Below, one piece after another: positions 49,501 to 57,048 of a stretch of 64,000 nt of DNA. The stretch spans positions 12,543,384 through 12,607,383 of the forward strand of contig OX388317.1 of NCBI GenBank assembly GCA_947579605.1, in the 5' to 3' direction. Below the pieces are notes generated by a model. The model did no database searches, was not told the DNA's origin, and was given only the letters and a program-made list of their open reading frames with translations. The first letter of the stretch is position 1, and each line of letters opens with the position of its first letter. The position numbers and the translations under genes were made by a program. The DNA comes from Athripsodes cinereus. Its lineage: Eukaryota > Arthropoda > Insecta > Trichoptera > Leptoceridae.

Positions 49501-52500
49501 TACTTGATCGCTGCACTTTTTGATAGTAATATTTAGGTTATAATTTAGTAATGATTTTTTTTTTATCTGATTATTTCTTATAATAAATATATCGTGGACT
49601 CAATACTAGTCGTATAAACTAGACATCTCAAAATTAATGTCAAGTTTTTATTGTTGTTTTTTTTTATTTAACATTTAAAAGGCTCTGCCGTGTAAAAATG
49701 TTAATAAATAAATAAATCAATAGTTTTGAGATAATAGATAAATCAAGGGTGGCCAACCCGCGGCCCGCGGGCCGCATGCGGTCCGTTGGGTGTATACGTG
49801 CGGCCCGCGAAGCATATTTATTTATTTATTCTATAAAAGAATCAATGAAAAGCATTACAGTAAAAAAAAACTTTTCGTTGTCATTGTACGTAAACAGTAA
49901 ACAATCAAGACAACAATAAAATTTAACACAAAAATACAAACACATAGAAATTCTATGACACAAATATACAAAAAAAGGAATAAGTACCTATTGACCACGT
50001 CGAATCGTGGATGAAAAATTATGCACACTTTAATTTTATCATAGTCGGAACAAGTACCCGTTACTTTTTTGAAAGAGGTATTTTGAAAAAAATATTCTTT
50101 GAGAAAACCGAAGAATTTTGTAACATCTCAAATTCCTATGCCATTTTGAAAATTTGGCGACGGGGGGGGGGGTAGAAATTTTAAGATGAAGTAAAATTAT
50201 CAAATGTTCCATACACATGGAGTACATTGTTGTGCGGCCCGGTAGGAAATCTCATTCTGAAATTTGGCCCTGCTGCTGAAAAGGTTGGCCACCCATGAGA
50301 TAAATCATGACATTGCATTCAGAAGCATAGTAGATAATTAATGCCTATGTTTTACATTATTGGAACACTTTGATTGCAGTACAAGGAAGCCTCTTAATTC
50401 ATAATTATTACTAGAAAATTACTCAAACATTAAAGACTAACATCGGGAATATAAATAACTTAAAACCAACAAAATTCGAAACGTCTAGTTACCTATAGTA
50501 TTGAGCCCATGATATGAACTTATTTGGTATCATGTCACAAATTATTTCCTATTTCTTTTAAATAAATAATTGTAAAAGAAATCCTTCGTTCACAAAATAT
50601 CATCATTCCATGGAGCACCTGGCAAAGAATTGGTCTCCCACTCTTTTCTGTGAGTTTTCGAGTGTACTGAAAAAGGCAAGCGAAAAAATAAAGTCATTTC
50701 ACATCTTTATACTTAAAGTCGCCTCCCATCCATTTCATCATCATCATCATGTCAGCCTCCCTGCGTCCATTGTTGAACATAGGCCTCCCCCATTGATCTC
50801 CACAGCTCTCTATCCTGGGCAGACCGCATCCAGCCGACCCCTGCAACCCGTCTTATGTCGTCCGACCATCGTGCTTGAGGCCTACCAACACTTCTTCTGC
50901 CTGTTCTAGGTCTCCACTCCAGAACTTTCTTTGTCCACCTAGAGTCTGTGGTTCTGGCCACATGACCAGCCCAACTCCATTTCTGACTAGAAACTTTGTG
51001 AACGACATCGACGACCCTGGTCTTTTCTCTGATCCATACATTAGTTTTCCTGTCTCTCAGTGAAATACCCAGCATTCTCCTTTCCATGGATCTTTGCGTC
51101 ACTGATAATTTGTGTAAAATTCTTTTCGTGAACACAAAAGTTTCACAGCCATAGGTGAGCACTGGGAGAACACAGGCATCAAATAGCTTCTTTTTCAGAT
51201 AATTTGGGTATTTCGGGGATTTCAGGATATAAGATAATTTACCAAAGGCCGCCCATGCCAAGCCTCGTCTTCTTTCAATTTCTACCTCTTGATTCTCTCT
51301 TCCAAGTTTTACAGTGTGCCCTAGGTATACATAGCTATCAACTTGTTGGATAGCTTGTCCATCTACCACGATATTACATGACTGGTTTGCATCACTCATG
51401 ACTTTGGTCTTTGATATATTCATTTTTAGGCCTATTCTTTGGGACGCTGTGTTGACATCAATTATCATGTTTTCCAGTTCTCTATCGTTTTTGGCAAATA
51501 AGACTATATCATCTGCGAACCTTAGATTATTTAAGTTTTCGCCGTTGATGTTGATACCTGTGTCGCTCCAATCAAGGGTTTTGAAGACGTCTTCCAGAGC
51601 CAATGTAAATAATTTAGGAGATATTGTATCTCCCTGTCTTACTCCTCTTCTGACATGGAACTTTTCGGAGGGTTCATGGAGTTGTACAACGGAGGTAGCA
51701 TTAGAATAAATATTTTTCAGGAGTTGTGAGTATCGGTGGTCTATTCTACAATTATCTAGATCCTTCATCACCGCCCATGTCTCTATAGAGTCAAAGGCCT
51801 TTTCAAAGTCAATGAAAGCCAGTGATAAGGGCATATTGTACTCGTTGCATTTCTGGATAACGTTCTTCAACGTTTGAAGGTGGTCATTCGTGCTGAATCC
51901 TTTCCTGAATCCAGCCTGTTCCACTGGGTCTAATTTTTTTGTTAGCATGGAGAAGACAGCTTGCATGTTTATTGCATGCGGCTGGTCTGCTGGTTACCGC
52001 CACTTGTGAGCTATGCCGTGATGGGATAGTAGTAGTAATAGTAGGTACTATCGTATTAATATGATTTACAACGGGATTTTTCTTTTCATTTTATTTTCTT
52101 CTGAATCCCAAAGGTGCAGGTAAAGCTAGCAGGTACCATTCTACATAATATACCCTTACAAATAGAATAATTAAATGACATACTTCCTTCTCTCCTCGTC
52201 CAATCTTCTGAGTGCTGTCTCCAGGTCATGTATTCTCTCTTCACGAGCCTCTCTGAGGTGATGTTGAGCCTGTTCTAAAGCGCTGCTGTGGGGAGTGGTG
52301 GTGGAAGGTGGCGGCAGAGGAATGGCTGAAGTACCAGAAGAAGATGTCGTGGTCAAAGTAGATGGTTTATGAATACCTCCTCTGTATGTGTCTACTGAGG
52401 GTGTTTCCAACATTTGATGTTCTAAGTCGGAACAACGCTGTTTGTACTGAAGAACCTGGGAAATTTGTTCAAAAAAATATTTCAACGAGTTGATTAATAT

Positions 52501-53911
52501 ATTTTACCTGTTAAGTTCAAGAGACTACTTCTAATTAAATATTAGTCGCAATAAATTTATACCTCATTCACCCACCGCGCATTATTTTATTTGAATTCTG
52601 TAATACATGTACCTACTTGTAGATACATAAGAAACAAAGTATTTCTCGGTTTGTGATCAGAGAAAGAAGAAAATTGGTGACATATAGCGAACTTAATGTC
52701 CTTCGTAATATAAGAATCCTGTCGCACCCTGCTAACTCATTGTCTTGTCAGGTACATCTAATAACGGTCTTTAAGGTGGGCGAACAAGGCAATGACCAAG
52801 GTCCTCGCGAAATTGACTGAAGATAGCGAATTTGTAAAACTGGAAAAACATTATTAATAAAAAAAAATACCATTTTTTAGCACAATTTCGATAAGAAAAT
52901 GAAAAGAATGTGAATTTTCTCAAATTACTATACCATGTGCAAAATTTGGAAACGGGGATAGATATTTTAAAAGCTGGATATTTTTCGAAATTCTCATACC
53001 AAATTATCGTCAGAAGCCCTGCGTAATTGCTTCGCTTGGGGCCCCGCAAAAGCAAGGACCACCACTGGGTACATCACAAACATCGACTGAAAATTACAAC
53101 GTTCTAATTCCGCAGTTAAGATACGCTATTAATTCATCGTTAAAAAAGTAATCATAAACTGTTCTTAAGAAAGGCACGTGATAAATATTATGTTATTTTA
53201 CCTTAGCCTGCAATCTAGCAACCAGAGCAGCTTGGTCATGATGTGCCCTCCTGTAAGCATCCAGCCTCCGTCTGTAACCGGCCTCCCTCAGACGACCCCC
53301 TCCATCGGGGGACTCCGGGGGGCTATCATCACAGCGGAGGGAGTCCATTTTTCCCGTTGAAGAAAGCTGTCGAAAGAAATTAAATAAAAATATGCTGAAA
53401 ATATGAGATCATGTACCTATTTGCTTCAAGCCTACTTTTACAATAAGTTGTTGCAGGCTTTCGCGGTCTTCATTTATAGATGTATGGAGTCGAAACGTAA
53501 AGAAGGAGGAAGAAGATCGACAAGACGCGGTAAACCCGGAAGAGCACATACATCTACTTTTATGCACAAAGTATGCATAAAAAATATAAGGAATTAGCAA
53601 GGACTATAATTACATATTGACGTAATTTTAATTTAATATGCAGTAATTGGATTTCCAGGACGTTTCAAAACAAGAACCATACCTAAATGGTAAGTAGATA
53701 ATAGTCATCCGAAGGGAAACAATAAATTCACGATGTGGAAAATTTGATTCTAAAATAAGTAATAAAAAATCATGTTTTATTTACATACCGAAGGAACGGG
53801 CTTTGACAACACAGGTTCTGGTCTACTCTTGCTCAAAGCCGAGCGTCTACGCTCACCAGGAGTGCCCCGGGCGCTGCGGGGCGTCAATAAAGGGTCTCTT
53901 GTCCCTGGTAA
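34445..53911 (-). CDS. Root: Rootletin (ciliary rootlet coiled-coil protein), 32 exons joined
   Basis: Rootletin polymerises into the fibrous rootlet under basal bodies and helps hold centrioles together; in insects it is expected mainly in ciliated sensory neurons. Thirty-two exons on the minus strand join with GT-AG sites and matching phases into 5979 nt without a stop, 1992 residues plus TGA at 34445-34447. Human rootletin is about 2017 residues. The diagnostic N-terminal domain is present: exons 4-5 read KEDEWKDEEQ then AFNDYYTTEHNRLLSLWRDV and SATDRDL. A Pro-rich hinge follows in exon 7, then heptad-type coiled coil through exons 9-31, broken near exon 23-24 by a Thr/Pro/Arg segment and DPDIVRKGIRNMM, as in the family. 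The initiator exon is unresolved: exon 1 starts at an acceptor and lacks Met, while exon 2 has an in-frame Met at 53348. Confidence 0.95.
36720..37193 (+). mobile_element. Internally deleted hAT element in rootletin intron 31
   Basis: An 8-bp duplication, GTCTACAC, flanks it (36712-36719 and 37194-37201). The right end read inward is CAGGGATGCACAG. The left end TGACGAAGCACA is a diverged partner. GCGGCCCGC-rich patches near both ends resemble those of the element at 49744-50297. It retains a piece of transposase. Confidence 0.65.
36793..37053 (+). pseudogene. hAT transposase C-terminal remnant
   Basis: The 86-codon frame ends near CSVMKLNKTKNQNRLANENL then KAILHMVINNFEPNIKKLF. This matches the dimerisation tail of hAT transposases of the GTF2IRD2/ZBED type (FSxMKxxKxxxRxxLxxExL). 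The catalytic part is missing, so it is a non-functional relic inside the intron, antisense to rootletin. Confidence 0.7.
37358..37492 (-). CDS. Root: Rootletin exon 31
   Basis: Forty-five codons, IQALRHQLSQEARRRQLFVL to LGDSLRTVSQ, matching the C-terminal LEEQVxxLKxQLxQELRR pattern of the family. The donor is GTATAA. Confidence 0.93.
37812..37985 (-). CDS. Root: Rootletin exon 30
   Basis: Fifty-eight codons, EAELALTRSKYLESGSSRSV to YKQQISRLESQ. The acceptor is TATCTTTTCAG and the donor GTAATA. Confidence 0.93.
38259..38688 (-). CDS. Root: Rootletin exon 29
   Basis: The longest exon, about 143 codons: SGLESQLRLSNWDGKDVDSE, then a Ser/Arg-rich loop (KSSIRSKSYERPEKSIYSDN), then LKIKIRRLESQLAEK. 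The loop interrupts the coiled coil and could be a phosphorylation target; that is inference. The donor is GTAATA. Confidence 0.93.
39003..39376 (-). CDS. Root: Rootletin exon 28
   Basis: KLQEHCDTQARTILTLEERC to RLNNQLANMEVQR, ending in phase 2. This is the second-longest exon. The donor GTTTCA is weak; the acceptor is TATTTTTAG. Confidence 0.9.
39467..39646 (-). CDS. Root: Rootletin exon 27
   Basis: Sixty codons, DKAEKLRSSLSRCEAERRAL to LAKQDKDAHVQ. The acceptor is ATTATTTTAG and the donor GTTTTT, a weak donor fixed by phase. Confidence 0.9.
39735..39842 (-). CDS. Root: Rootletin exon 26
   Basis: Thirty-six codons, TEALQQRTDEVNSLKEKITS to GNDEKGQLE. The acceptor is TTTTTACAG and the donor GTAAAT. 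Confidence 0.92.
39947..40123 (-). CDS. Root: Rootletin exon 25
   Basis: Fifty-nine codons, DDLKSQITNLRKQLKEANDM to QTKAQLQTQ. The acceptor is TCTTTTACAG and the donor GTAGGT. Confidence 0.93.
40255..40373 (-). CDS. Root: Rootletin exon 24
   Basis: QDHLDRDKSVDVIIDVDPDI, then VRKGIRNMMQQVGQVERER. This is the counterpart of the PEAVRGALREFLQEL-type segment that restarts the coiled coil in vertebrate rootletin. The acceptor is AATTTTACAG and the donor GTAAGT. Confidence 0.93.
40708..40928 (-). CDS. Possible alternative terminal exon of rootletin
   Basis: An acceptor (AGTAGTTTCAG) ends at 40929 and the following frame continues from exon 23 in the correct phase (Glu-TKPETQEPSLYK ...), then runs 72 codons to a stop at 40708. 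It would give a shorter rootletin of about 1463 residues lacking the last coiled-coil third. The residues (STSTFLNRRFRSSLHTRDTL) do not resemble rootletin. I found no phase-compatible donor to skip back to exon 24. Chance is quite possible. Confidence 0.2.
41248..41569 (-). CDS. Root: Rootletin exon 23
   Basis: ELLLRLEDSRVKERRLEDLK, then LKARLGGAEGRVRALESQTA, ending in a Thr/Pro/Arg-rich break (TGSTAPGARLTSPTRRWSPH) in phase 1 at donor GTAAGA. The break matches the non-helical gap known before the last third of rootletin. Confidence 0.93.
41671..41836 (-). CDS. Root: Rootletin exon 22
   Basis: LQNEIEERERIQQELAQVRR to AELEERCHSRDQ. The acceptor is AATAATTTTAG and the donor GTAAGT. Confidence 0.93.
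41976..42156 (-). CDS. Root: Rootletin exon 21
   Basis: LEEQRNNLDAERNRLSQAAG to KQHEEKELHAR, ending in phase 2. The donor GTTTATA is weak but gives the right phase. The acceptor is CTCTATCAG. Confidence 0.88.
42607..42792 (-). CDS. Root: Rootletin exon 20
   Basis: ENEAESLRKELTDTRRQLSN to RSLEEAYHKIA, ending in phase 1 at GTATGG. The acceptor is ATATTTTAAG. Confidence 0.9.
42897..43072 (-). CDS. Root: Rootletin exon 19
   Basis: TKSEEDIHRADTRLQELQLE to LNDTLRKLKE, ending in phase 1 at GTAAGT. The acceptor is TTTTTTCAG. Confidence 0.92.
43454..43637 (-). CDS. Root: Rootletin exon 18
   Basis: HHDQQALLERLEETKRALDA to NMKSRLEEAK, ending in phase 2 at GTAAGT. The acceptor is TTGTAATCAG. Confidence 0.92.
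43957..44149 (-). CDS. Root: Rootletin exon 17
   Basis: EQVRISLEKRLQQTVQGLSG to LRAENEKQQVLLI, ending in phase 1 at GTAATA. The acceptor has a T8 tract before AG. Confidence 0.92.
44333..44502 (-). CDS. Root: Rootletin exon 16
   Basis: QVIRLTKDLDAADKKFRDTK to AENVKKLTEER. The acceptor is TTTTTATAG and the donor GTAAGC. Confidence 0.93.
44590..44779 (-). CDS. Root: Rootletin exon 15
   Basis: VMLDGNEKDMQHLAEQLAAL to NTLLSEENLK, ending in phase 1 at GTAATC. The acceptor is CATATTCATAG. Confidence 0.92.
44857..45051 (-). CDS. Root: Rootletin exon 14
   Basis: Sixty-five codons, VELELAQVCRERSDLSSQLC to LVKECEEKQ. The acceptor is GATTTTTAG and the donor GTAAGA. Confidence 0.93.
45133..45300 (-). 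CDS. Root: Rootletin exon 13
   Basis: Fifty-six codons, LEEEKSSLQGQNSDNQGDLN to IKFLEGEKER, coiled coil. The acceptor is GTGATTCAG and the donor GTAAAT. Confidence 0.93.
45415..45545 (-). CDS. Root: Rootletin exon 12
   Basis: DLEIELERSVLERADLQDT to KKQLLGDIKR, coiled coil. The acceptor is CATGTTTTAG and the donor GTAATA. Confidence 0.93.
45625..45770 (-). CDS. Root: Rootletin exon 11
   Basis: SEESTSSRIREELLNLREE to DSLLSQMEKNR, ending in phase 1 at donor GTGAGA. The acceptor is CTGGTTACAG. Confidence 0.92.
45883..46034 (-). CDS. Root: Rootletin exon 10
   Basis: IDSLTVDYEKLQKVNSKLQ to REASNRESILR, coiled coil, ending in phase 2. The acceptor is GCATTTTAG and the donor GTATAG. Confidence 0.92.
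46154..46390 (-). CDS. Root: Rootletin exon 9
   Basis: Seventy-nine codons of continuous coiled coil, VKLQASREQLGTCKKQCDVS to KNRLEINAM. The donor is GTTAGT. Confidence 0.93.
46468..46588 (-). CDS. Root: Rootletin exon 8
   Basis: Reads SHSESRVPQAGITGTALAES to LRRHQTHIHELQ. The acceptor CTTATTAG gives the right phase. A second AG 10 bp further in (CTCACAG) would break it. Confidence 0.88.
46820..47016 (-). CDS. Root: Rootletin exon 7
   Basis: Starts EERSMRAEGALSELNALRAE, continues to a short hydrophobic helix (LAAVARAVLRDSD), and ends in a His/Pro-rich hinge (PPPHLHLSHAPPPSPPP). It ends in phase 2 at donor GTAATA. Confidence 0.92.
47380..47514 (-). CDS. Root: Rootletin exon 6
   Basis: Forty-five codons, AMADREIADLKTKIAELEKQ to LLGDLRTL, coiled coil. 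The acceptor is TTTTTAG and the donor GTAAGA. Confidence 0.93.
47649..47846 (-). CDS. Root: Rootletin exon 5 (signature exon)
   Basis: Sixty-six codons. It reads AFNDYYTTEHNRLLSLWRDV followed by VSVKRLFTEMQSATDRDL, the best-conserved stretch of rootletin and CROCC proteins. The acceptor is ATTTTGCAG and the donor GTGAGT. This exon fixes the gene's identity. Confidence 0.96.
48268..48433 (-). CDS. Root: Rootletin exon 4
   Basis: Reads CEQYIQHNTSLREQLEESHQ to KEDEWKDEEQ, the start of the conserved rootletin domain. The acceptor is TTTTTTTCCAG and the donor GTTATA. It follows a 3750-bp intron loaded with transposons. Confidence 0.93.
48911..49440. mobile_element. 530-bp pogo-type MITE in rootletin intron 3
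   Basis: The left end is CAGTCGATTCCGCTTAATTG and the right end is the same read inward with one change (CTTC for CTTA), about 24 bp paired. TA flanks both sides (48909-48910 and 49441-49442). The motif CTTAATTGGGACA repeats several times inside both ends. It has no coding frame. Confidence 0.88.
49744..50297. mobile_element. 554-bp hAT-type element in rootletin intron 3
   Basis: The 8-bp duplication AGATAAAT is exact (49736-49743 and 50298-50305). The ends are CAAGGGTGGCCAACC and, inward from the right, CATGGGTGGCCAACC. Left-end GGCCCGCGGGCC-type sequence is GC-rich, and a run of about 13 G lies near 50163-50175. There is no intact frame. Confidence 0.88.
50731..51945 (-). mobile_element. 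5'-truncated RTE-like LINE inside the repeat
   Basis: On the minus strand it runs from within the RT palm to a (ATG)n 3' tail (CATCATCATCATCATG at about 50737-50752). The 5' end is cut before the FRKGF motif. The combination of 5' truncation and a simple-repeat tail fits target-primed insertion. Confidence 0.8.
50752..51966 (-). CDS. Truncated LINE reverse transcriptase, open frame
   Basis: A 404-residue open frame with EQAGFRKGFSTNDHLQTLK, LAFIDFEKAFDSIETWAVM, VRRGVRQGDTISPKLFTLAL, the catalytic FADD (NLRFADDIVLF), GLKMNISKTKVM, and the tail WSWAGHVARTTDSRW and GRRSVGRPQARWSDDI. The endonuclease and RT fingers are missing, so it cannot move by itself. About the first ten residues (MQAVFSMLTKK region) are probably read from the flanking repeat, so the start is accidental. 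It lies in a rootletin intron in the same transcriptional direction. Confidence 0.75.
   Translation of the reverse strand: MQAVFSMLTKKLDPVEQAGFRKGFSTNDHLQTLKNVIQKCNEYNMPLSLAFIDFEKAFDSIETWAVMKDLDNCRIDHRYSQLLKNIYSNATSVVQLHEPSEKFHVRRGVRQGDTISPKLFTLALEDVFKTLDWSDTGININGENLNNLRFADDIVLFAKNDRELENMIIDVNTASQRIGLKMNISKTKVMSDANQSCNIVVDGQAIQQVDSYVYLGHTVKLGRENQEVEIERRRGLAWAAFGKLSYILKSPKYPNYLKKKLFDACVLPVLTYGCETFVFTKRILHKLSVTQRSMERRMLGISLRDRKTNVWIREKTRVVDVVHKVSSQKWSWAGHVARTTDSRWTKKVLEWRPRTGRRSVGRPQARWSDDIRRVAGVGWMRSAQDRELWRSMGEAYVQQWTQGG
52184..52455 (-). CDS. Root: Rootletin exon 3
   Basis: Starts VLQYKQRCSDLEHQM and ends LRRLDEERRK in phase 2. The middle is a Ser/Thr/Pro-rich disordered linker. The acceptor is ATTTCCCAG and the donor GTATGT. 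Confidence 0.9.
52759..53067. mobile_element. 309-bp decayed hAT element in rootletin intron 2
   Basis: The 8-bp duplication GGTACATC is exact (52751-52758 and 53068-53075). The terminal TAATAACGGTC and CAGTGGTGGTC differ only by transitions. The interior resembles part of 49744-50297: AAAATTTGGAAACGGGGATA against AAAATTTGGCGACGGGGGGG. Confidence 0.65.
53202..53366 (-). CDS. Root: Rootletin exon 2
   Basis: Residues 42-96. It contains the first Met of the model (53346-53348, context AAAATGG), followed by DSLRCDDSPPESPDGGGRLR, then LDAYRRAHHDQAALVARLQ. The donor is GTAAAA, the acceptor TTTCGACAG. The Met is an alternative start for the protein. Confidence 0.85.
53443..53530. repeat. Short repeat shared with 16626
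   Basis: AGTTGTTGCAGGCTTTCGCG, followed by a purine-rich AAGAAGGAGGAAGAAGATCG, lies in rootletin intron 1. Its partner at 16626 is similar only over the first 35 bases. Confidence 0.4.
53789..53911 (-). CDS. Root: Rootletin exon 1 (first one found)
   Basis: Residues 1-41 of the model, from LPGTRDPLLTPRS to LSKPVPS, rich in Arg, Ser and Pro. The acceptor is TTTTCCTTTTCAG and the donor GTATGT. It is open throughout but has no Met, so either an upstream coding exon exists or this exon is leader. Confidence 0.7.
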
Positions 53912-56552
53912 CTGAAAAGGAAAATTATCGAATTTAAATATCCTGTAAGCTGTGTACTACATTTAGAAAGAGACCATTCATTATTATATTTATTTATATA
54001 ATAAAATGACAGTGAACATCATTATTGAAAATCGTTTCCAATAAAAGAGGCTTATTTTGTTCTGTGATGTAGGTATTTAATAAATGCTGAATTTCTGAAA
54101 TCAGTCGCAAACGAGTGTTTGACTTTGAGAAAAATATAATGGATTATATGTTGAAGGCGAACAGATGAATAATATTTCTTAATTTGTTTTTTATATTTTT
54201 TATTTATTTTATTACACTAATAAATTACAAATCTTATACATATTTTCATTGATGCTGCCCAACTAGGTATAACCTGTACTAGGGCAAACATCTCACAAAT
54301 ATATCAATCATATAGAAACATATACACAATCACAAAAAGCATTCATCTCCTATATTTACACAATCGCATTCATAACAAGAATTTTATTTCCATATAATTG
54401 TAAACCTTCTCATAAAAAGAGTTGGTATTTTTTTTTCATTCAGCAAATTCTATAAAACCAGATTCGTATCAAACTTCTGTTGGTTGACGAATTCAAACTA
54501 CGGATTTCCGATTGTGAATATATTAATTTGTCAAACTTTTTCAAAACTTATTATACATGGCATAAATATTTATTATAGTTATGCAATAATTTCACGTCTC
54601 AGCTGATCGAAAATAGTTACAGTTAGGTAATAGTAAGTAAATTACCGTTTTTAATGGATATGAATCAATGTGTTGTGTGTTAAAACTCTTGATAGATATC
54701 AGTTTCCCATTATCAAACACCAATACAGATCGCGACTTAGATTTAAACATAATAGTACACGCAGCCCTTTTCCCATTATGTTCACCTGTATGCAGTAGCT
54801 ATTCACTAAATGGAAATCCTTTCGGAATATCACATATTATCAGTCAAACAGGTAGATAAGTAGGTAGGTATACCTAATTATCAGGTACAATCCTTCTTTT
54901 CCCTAGCAACGTTATGGCTTGGCAACAAAACAAAATATTTTCCTTTTATTTTCCATTATTACAAATACCTCTCTTATCGATACATTATTATCTTTAGAAC
55001 ATGTTATCAGCATTTTTTGCATGTTTTTCTGTTTACTCTCTGCTTGTTTTTCGCAGATTATCTCAATTATTAATAATTAAATTACTGTGTTGTTTCCATA
55101 TGTAATATTATTTTTACCGTGTAGTTTTCTTATCTATGTCGTCACACCTGAATTATTTTACGTCCTAACCCATCATCAATAGGTAAATCTCCTCTATCTT
55201 ATAATCTCCGCATAAATATTTTAGTCCGTTTACATGTAAATATATGTACCTACATATATTTAAAATTGTTAGCATCGCGCTGTTGCAAGATGGAAAGGAT
55301 CCATTATTATTGTTCTTGTTACTCTACAAGAGCTGTTCGGCCATCGGAAGTGGTTATGTAGGCAAGTTCAAACTATGTAGATTTGTATAACCGCATACAG
55401 ACGATAAGTATCCATTTTTCTTTCAAAGGTGAGCTGCTCATTCCATGATCGAACGTGAACGTTTCATCCAGTGTAAGTTAAGTCCAACTTCTAGAGGGTG
55501 CATCTAGCTACCTATTTCGATACATTTGCCTTACGTTGGTACAATACTCTTTATGCAAATTTGCGTCCGTTTAACATGTTTTTGTACAATATGTAATCAT
55601 TAATACGTATATATCGCAACCCTATAGTTAGATCAGCCAATTTGTGATTGGTGGTGATTAGTAAAATACTTAACTACATTCAATGAAATGACTAGCCGTT
55701 TCGTTCAATCACAATGACGCGCTAAACTTTCAACATTCTAGCTTACCAAATCTAGCTCGATTGTTGAAATTAAGGATCTTTATTACTAGGCACTGTGGCG
55801 TTAAGATTGATAAACGTTGTATTAGGTACTTATATAGTTTATACAATAGATTTTAACTGATAGTAATAGATGGACAGATTATTCAAACCGGCCTCCATTT
55901 GAATGCCAGCATTTTACTTACTGCCTAACCATTCACTCAAAAGAGTAATTCTACATACTTATCATTCTTTTACATAGCAACCTAGCAAAATACATACCAA
56001 AAAATATGTTTCTATATTATTATCTCCCAACGTACTCCCCAGTCAGCGTAAAACAATAAAACAAGAATTAAATTTATCAATATTCGACCTATGACGTCTG
56101 AATTAATCTATTTATTTGATCAAGAGCATGACCTCTGATTACATTTTTTTTTAATTAAAGAATATATCGTTAAGTACCTATTGCGTCAAAAATTGTTGAA
56201 TACTATTTAACTAAGCCTCAATTAAACCTCAGTTATTTTGATTATGCTTAGGGTTTACTTTACTAGTGGTCAGTAACCCGATAGTAGGTAGTCATGGACT
56301 TTTTTTTCATCATCAGTTTAATAACTTTTATAAGCTTATTAATGAATTATTAAAGAAAGTAAGGAAATTTCATAATATAGCATTAATTACTTTGATGGAA
56401 TAATTTGTTTAGATATATTGGCTACCATAAATATTTAGTGAAATAAGAAAAAAAAATAGTGAAAATGTTTCTTTTATTTTTTTCTTATTCACTTTGCATA
56501 TCGTTGTGAAAAGTTACAAAATTAATTAAATACATTTTCAAAGTCACCTGAA
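53912..56552. other. Upstream flank of rootletin, no exon resolved
   Basis: I looked for a minus-strand exon carrying the initiator Met with a phase-0 donor and found none that was convincing. The DNA is AT-rich, with TAGGTACCTA-type tracts near 54855 and 55245. The promoter and leader may lie here or further right. Confidence 0.4.
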
Positions 56553-56620
56553 TAAGATATTCTTTTAAGAAAATTAAATAAGTATTACTTTTCATACTAT
56601 TATTTACGACATGGTGTGGG
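56553..56620. repeat. Direct repeat, left copy
   Basis: GAAAATTAAATAAGTATTAC, then TTTTCATACTATTATTTACG and ACATGG, recurs with about three changes at 57353-57400. The two copies lie about 790 bp apart and bracket a LINE fragment and a hairpin. Confidence 0.75.
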
Positions 56621-56822
56621 AGAGGGCAGAAGACCGGTAGGCCGCCCTAGAAGATGCTGGCAAGGGCAGGTGTCAAACTTGTGTGTTGAAAGGCTTGGTT
56701 TGGAGTGGCCAGAGGTCCTGAAAGCAGCGATGGACAGGGATCTCTGGAGGAGGTACCTAGGAGCAATGGGCCCCCGATCCAACTAGGACAAGGGGAAGAA
56801 GACGTATGTATGTATGTATGTA
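56610..56822 (+). pseudogene. LINE C-terminal fragment with (GTAT)n tail
   Basis: The plus-strand frame reads GRRPVGRPRRCWQGQVSNLC then LEWPEVLKAAMDRDLWRRYL and GAMGPRSN before a stop, followed by GTATGTATGTATGTA. This is the usual last 60 residues of an RTE/CR1-like polyprotein and a simple-repeat 3' end. Confidence 0.7.
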
Positions 56823-56992
56823 CCTGAATCTGTATTTACATGAAACAGATATGGTATGCGAATTCATAAATTCTGATGTACATTTCAACCTCGTCTTAAA
56901 GTAATAAATCCGGCCCGTCATTCGTACATTTTTATTTTGAACATTATTTTTTCATCGCTTCAGTTAACAATTCTAAGCATTAGACGCTCATA

Positions 56993-57048
56993 AGTGCGTA
57001 GTTTATTAAAGAACACATGATATTATGTTCTGAAATAAACTACGCACT
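56993..57048. repeat. Short imperfect hairpin
   Basis: AGTGCGTAGTTTATTAAAGA pairs with the complement of TGAAATAAACTACGCACT, and AACA with TGTT towards the loop. It lies between the two direct repeats. Confidence 0.7.

Larger units (their letters stand above)
50640..52030 (+). repeat. Family-A repeat split by a LINE insertion
   Basis: The left half (about 50640-50730) has GAGTTTTCGAGTGTACTGAA and CGCCTCCCATCC. The right half (about 51946-52030) resumes with GGAGAAGACAGCTTGCATG and ends TGCCGTGATGGGATAG. Joined, they give the family order seen at 10640. The LINE sits between them. Confidence 0.65.

Noticed and set aside
50610..51063. Plus-strand frames with a run of His (HHHHH) near 50.7 kb
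   Set aside because: The His run is the (CAT)n simple repeat at the LINE 3' end read in the opposite direction.
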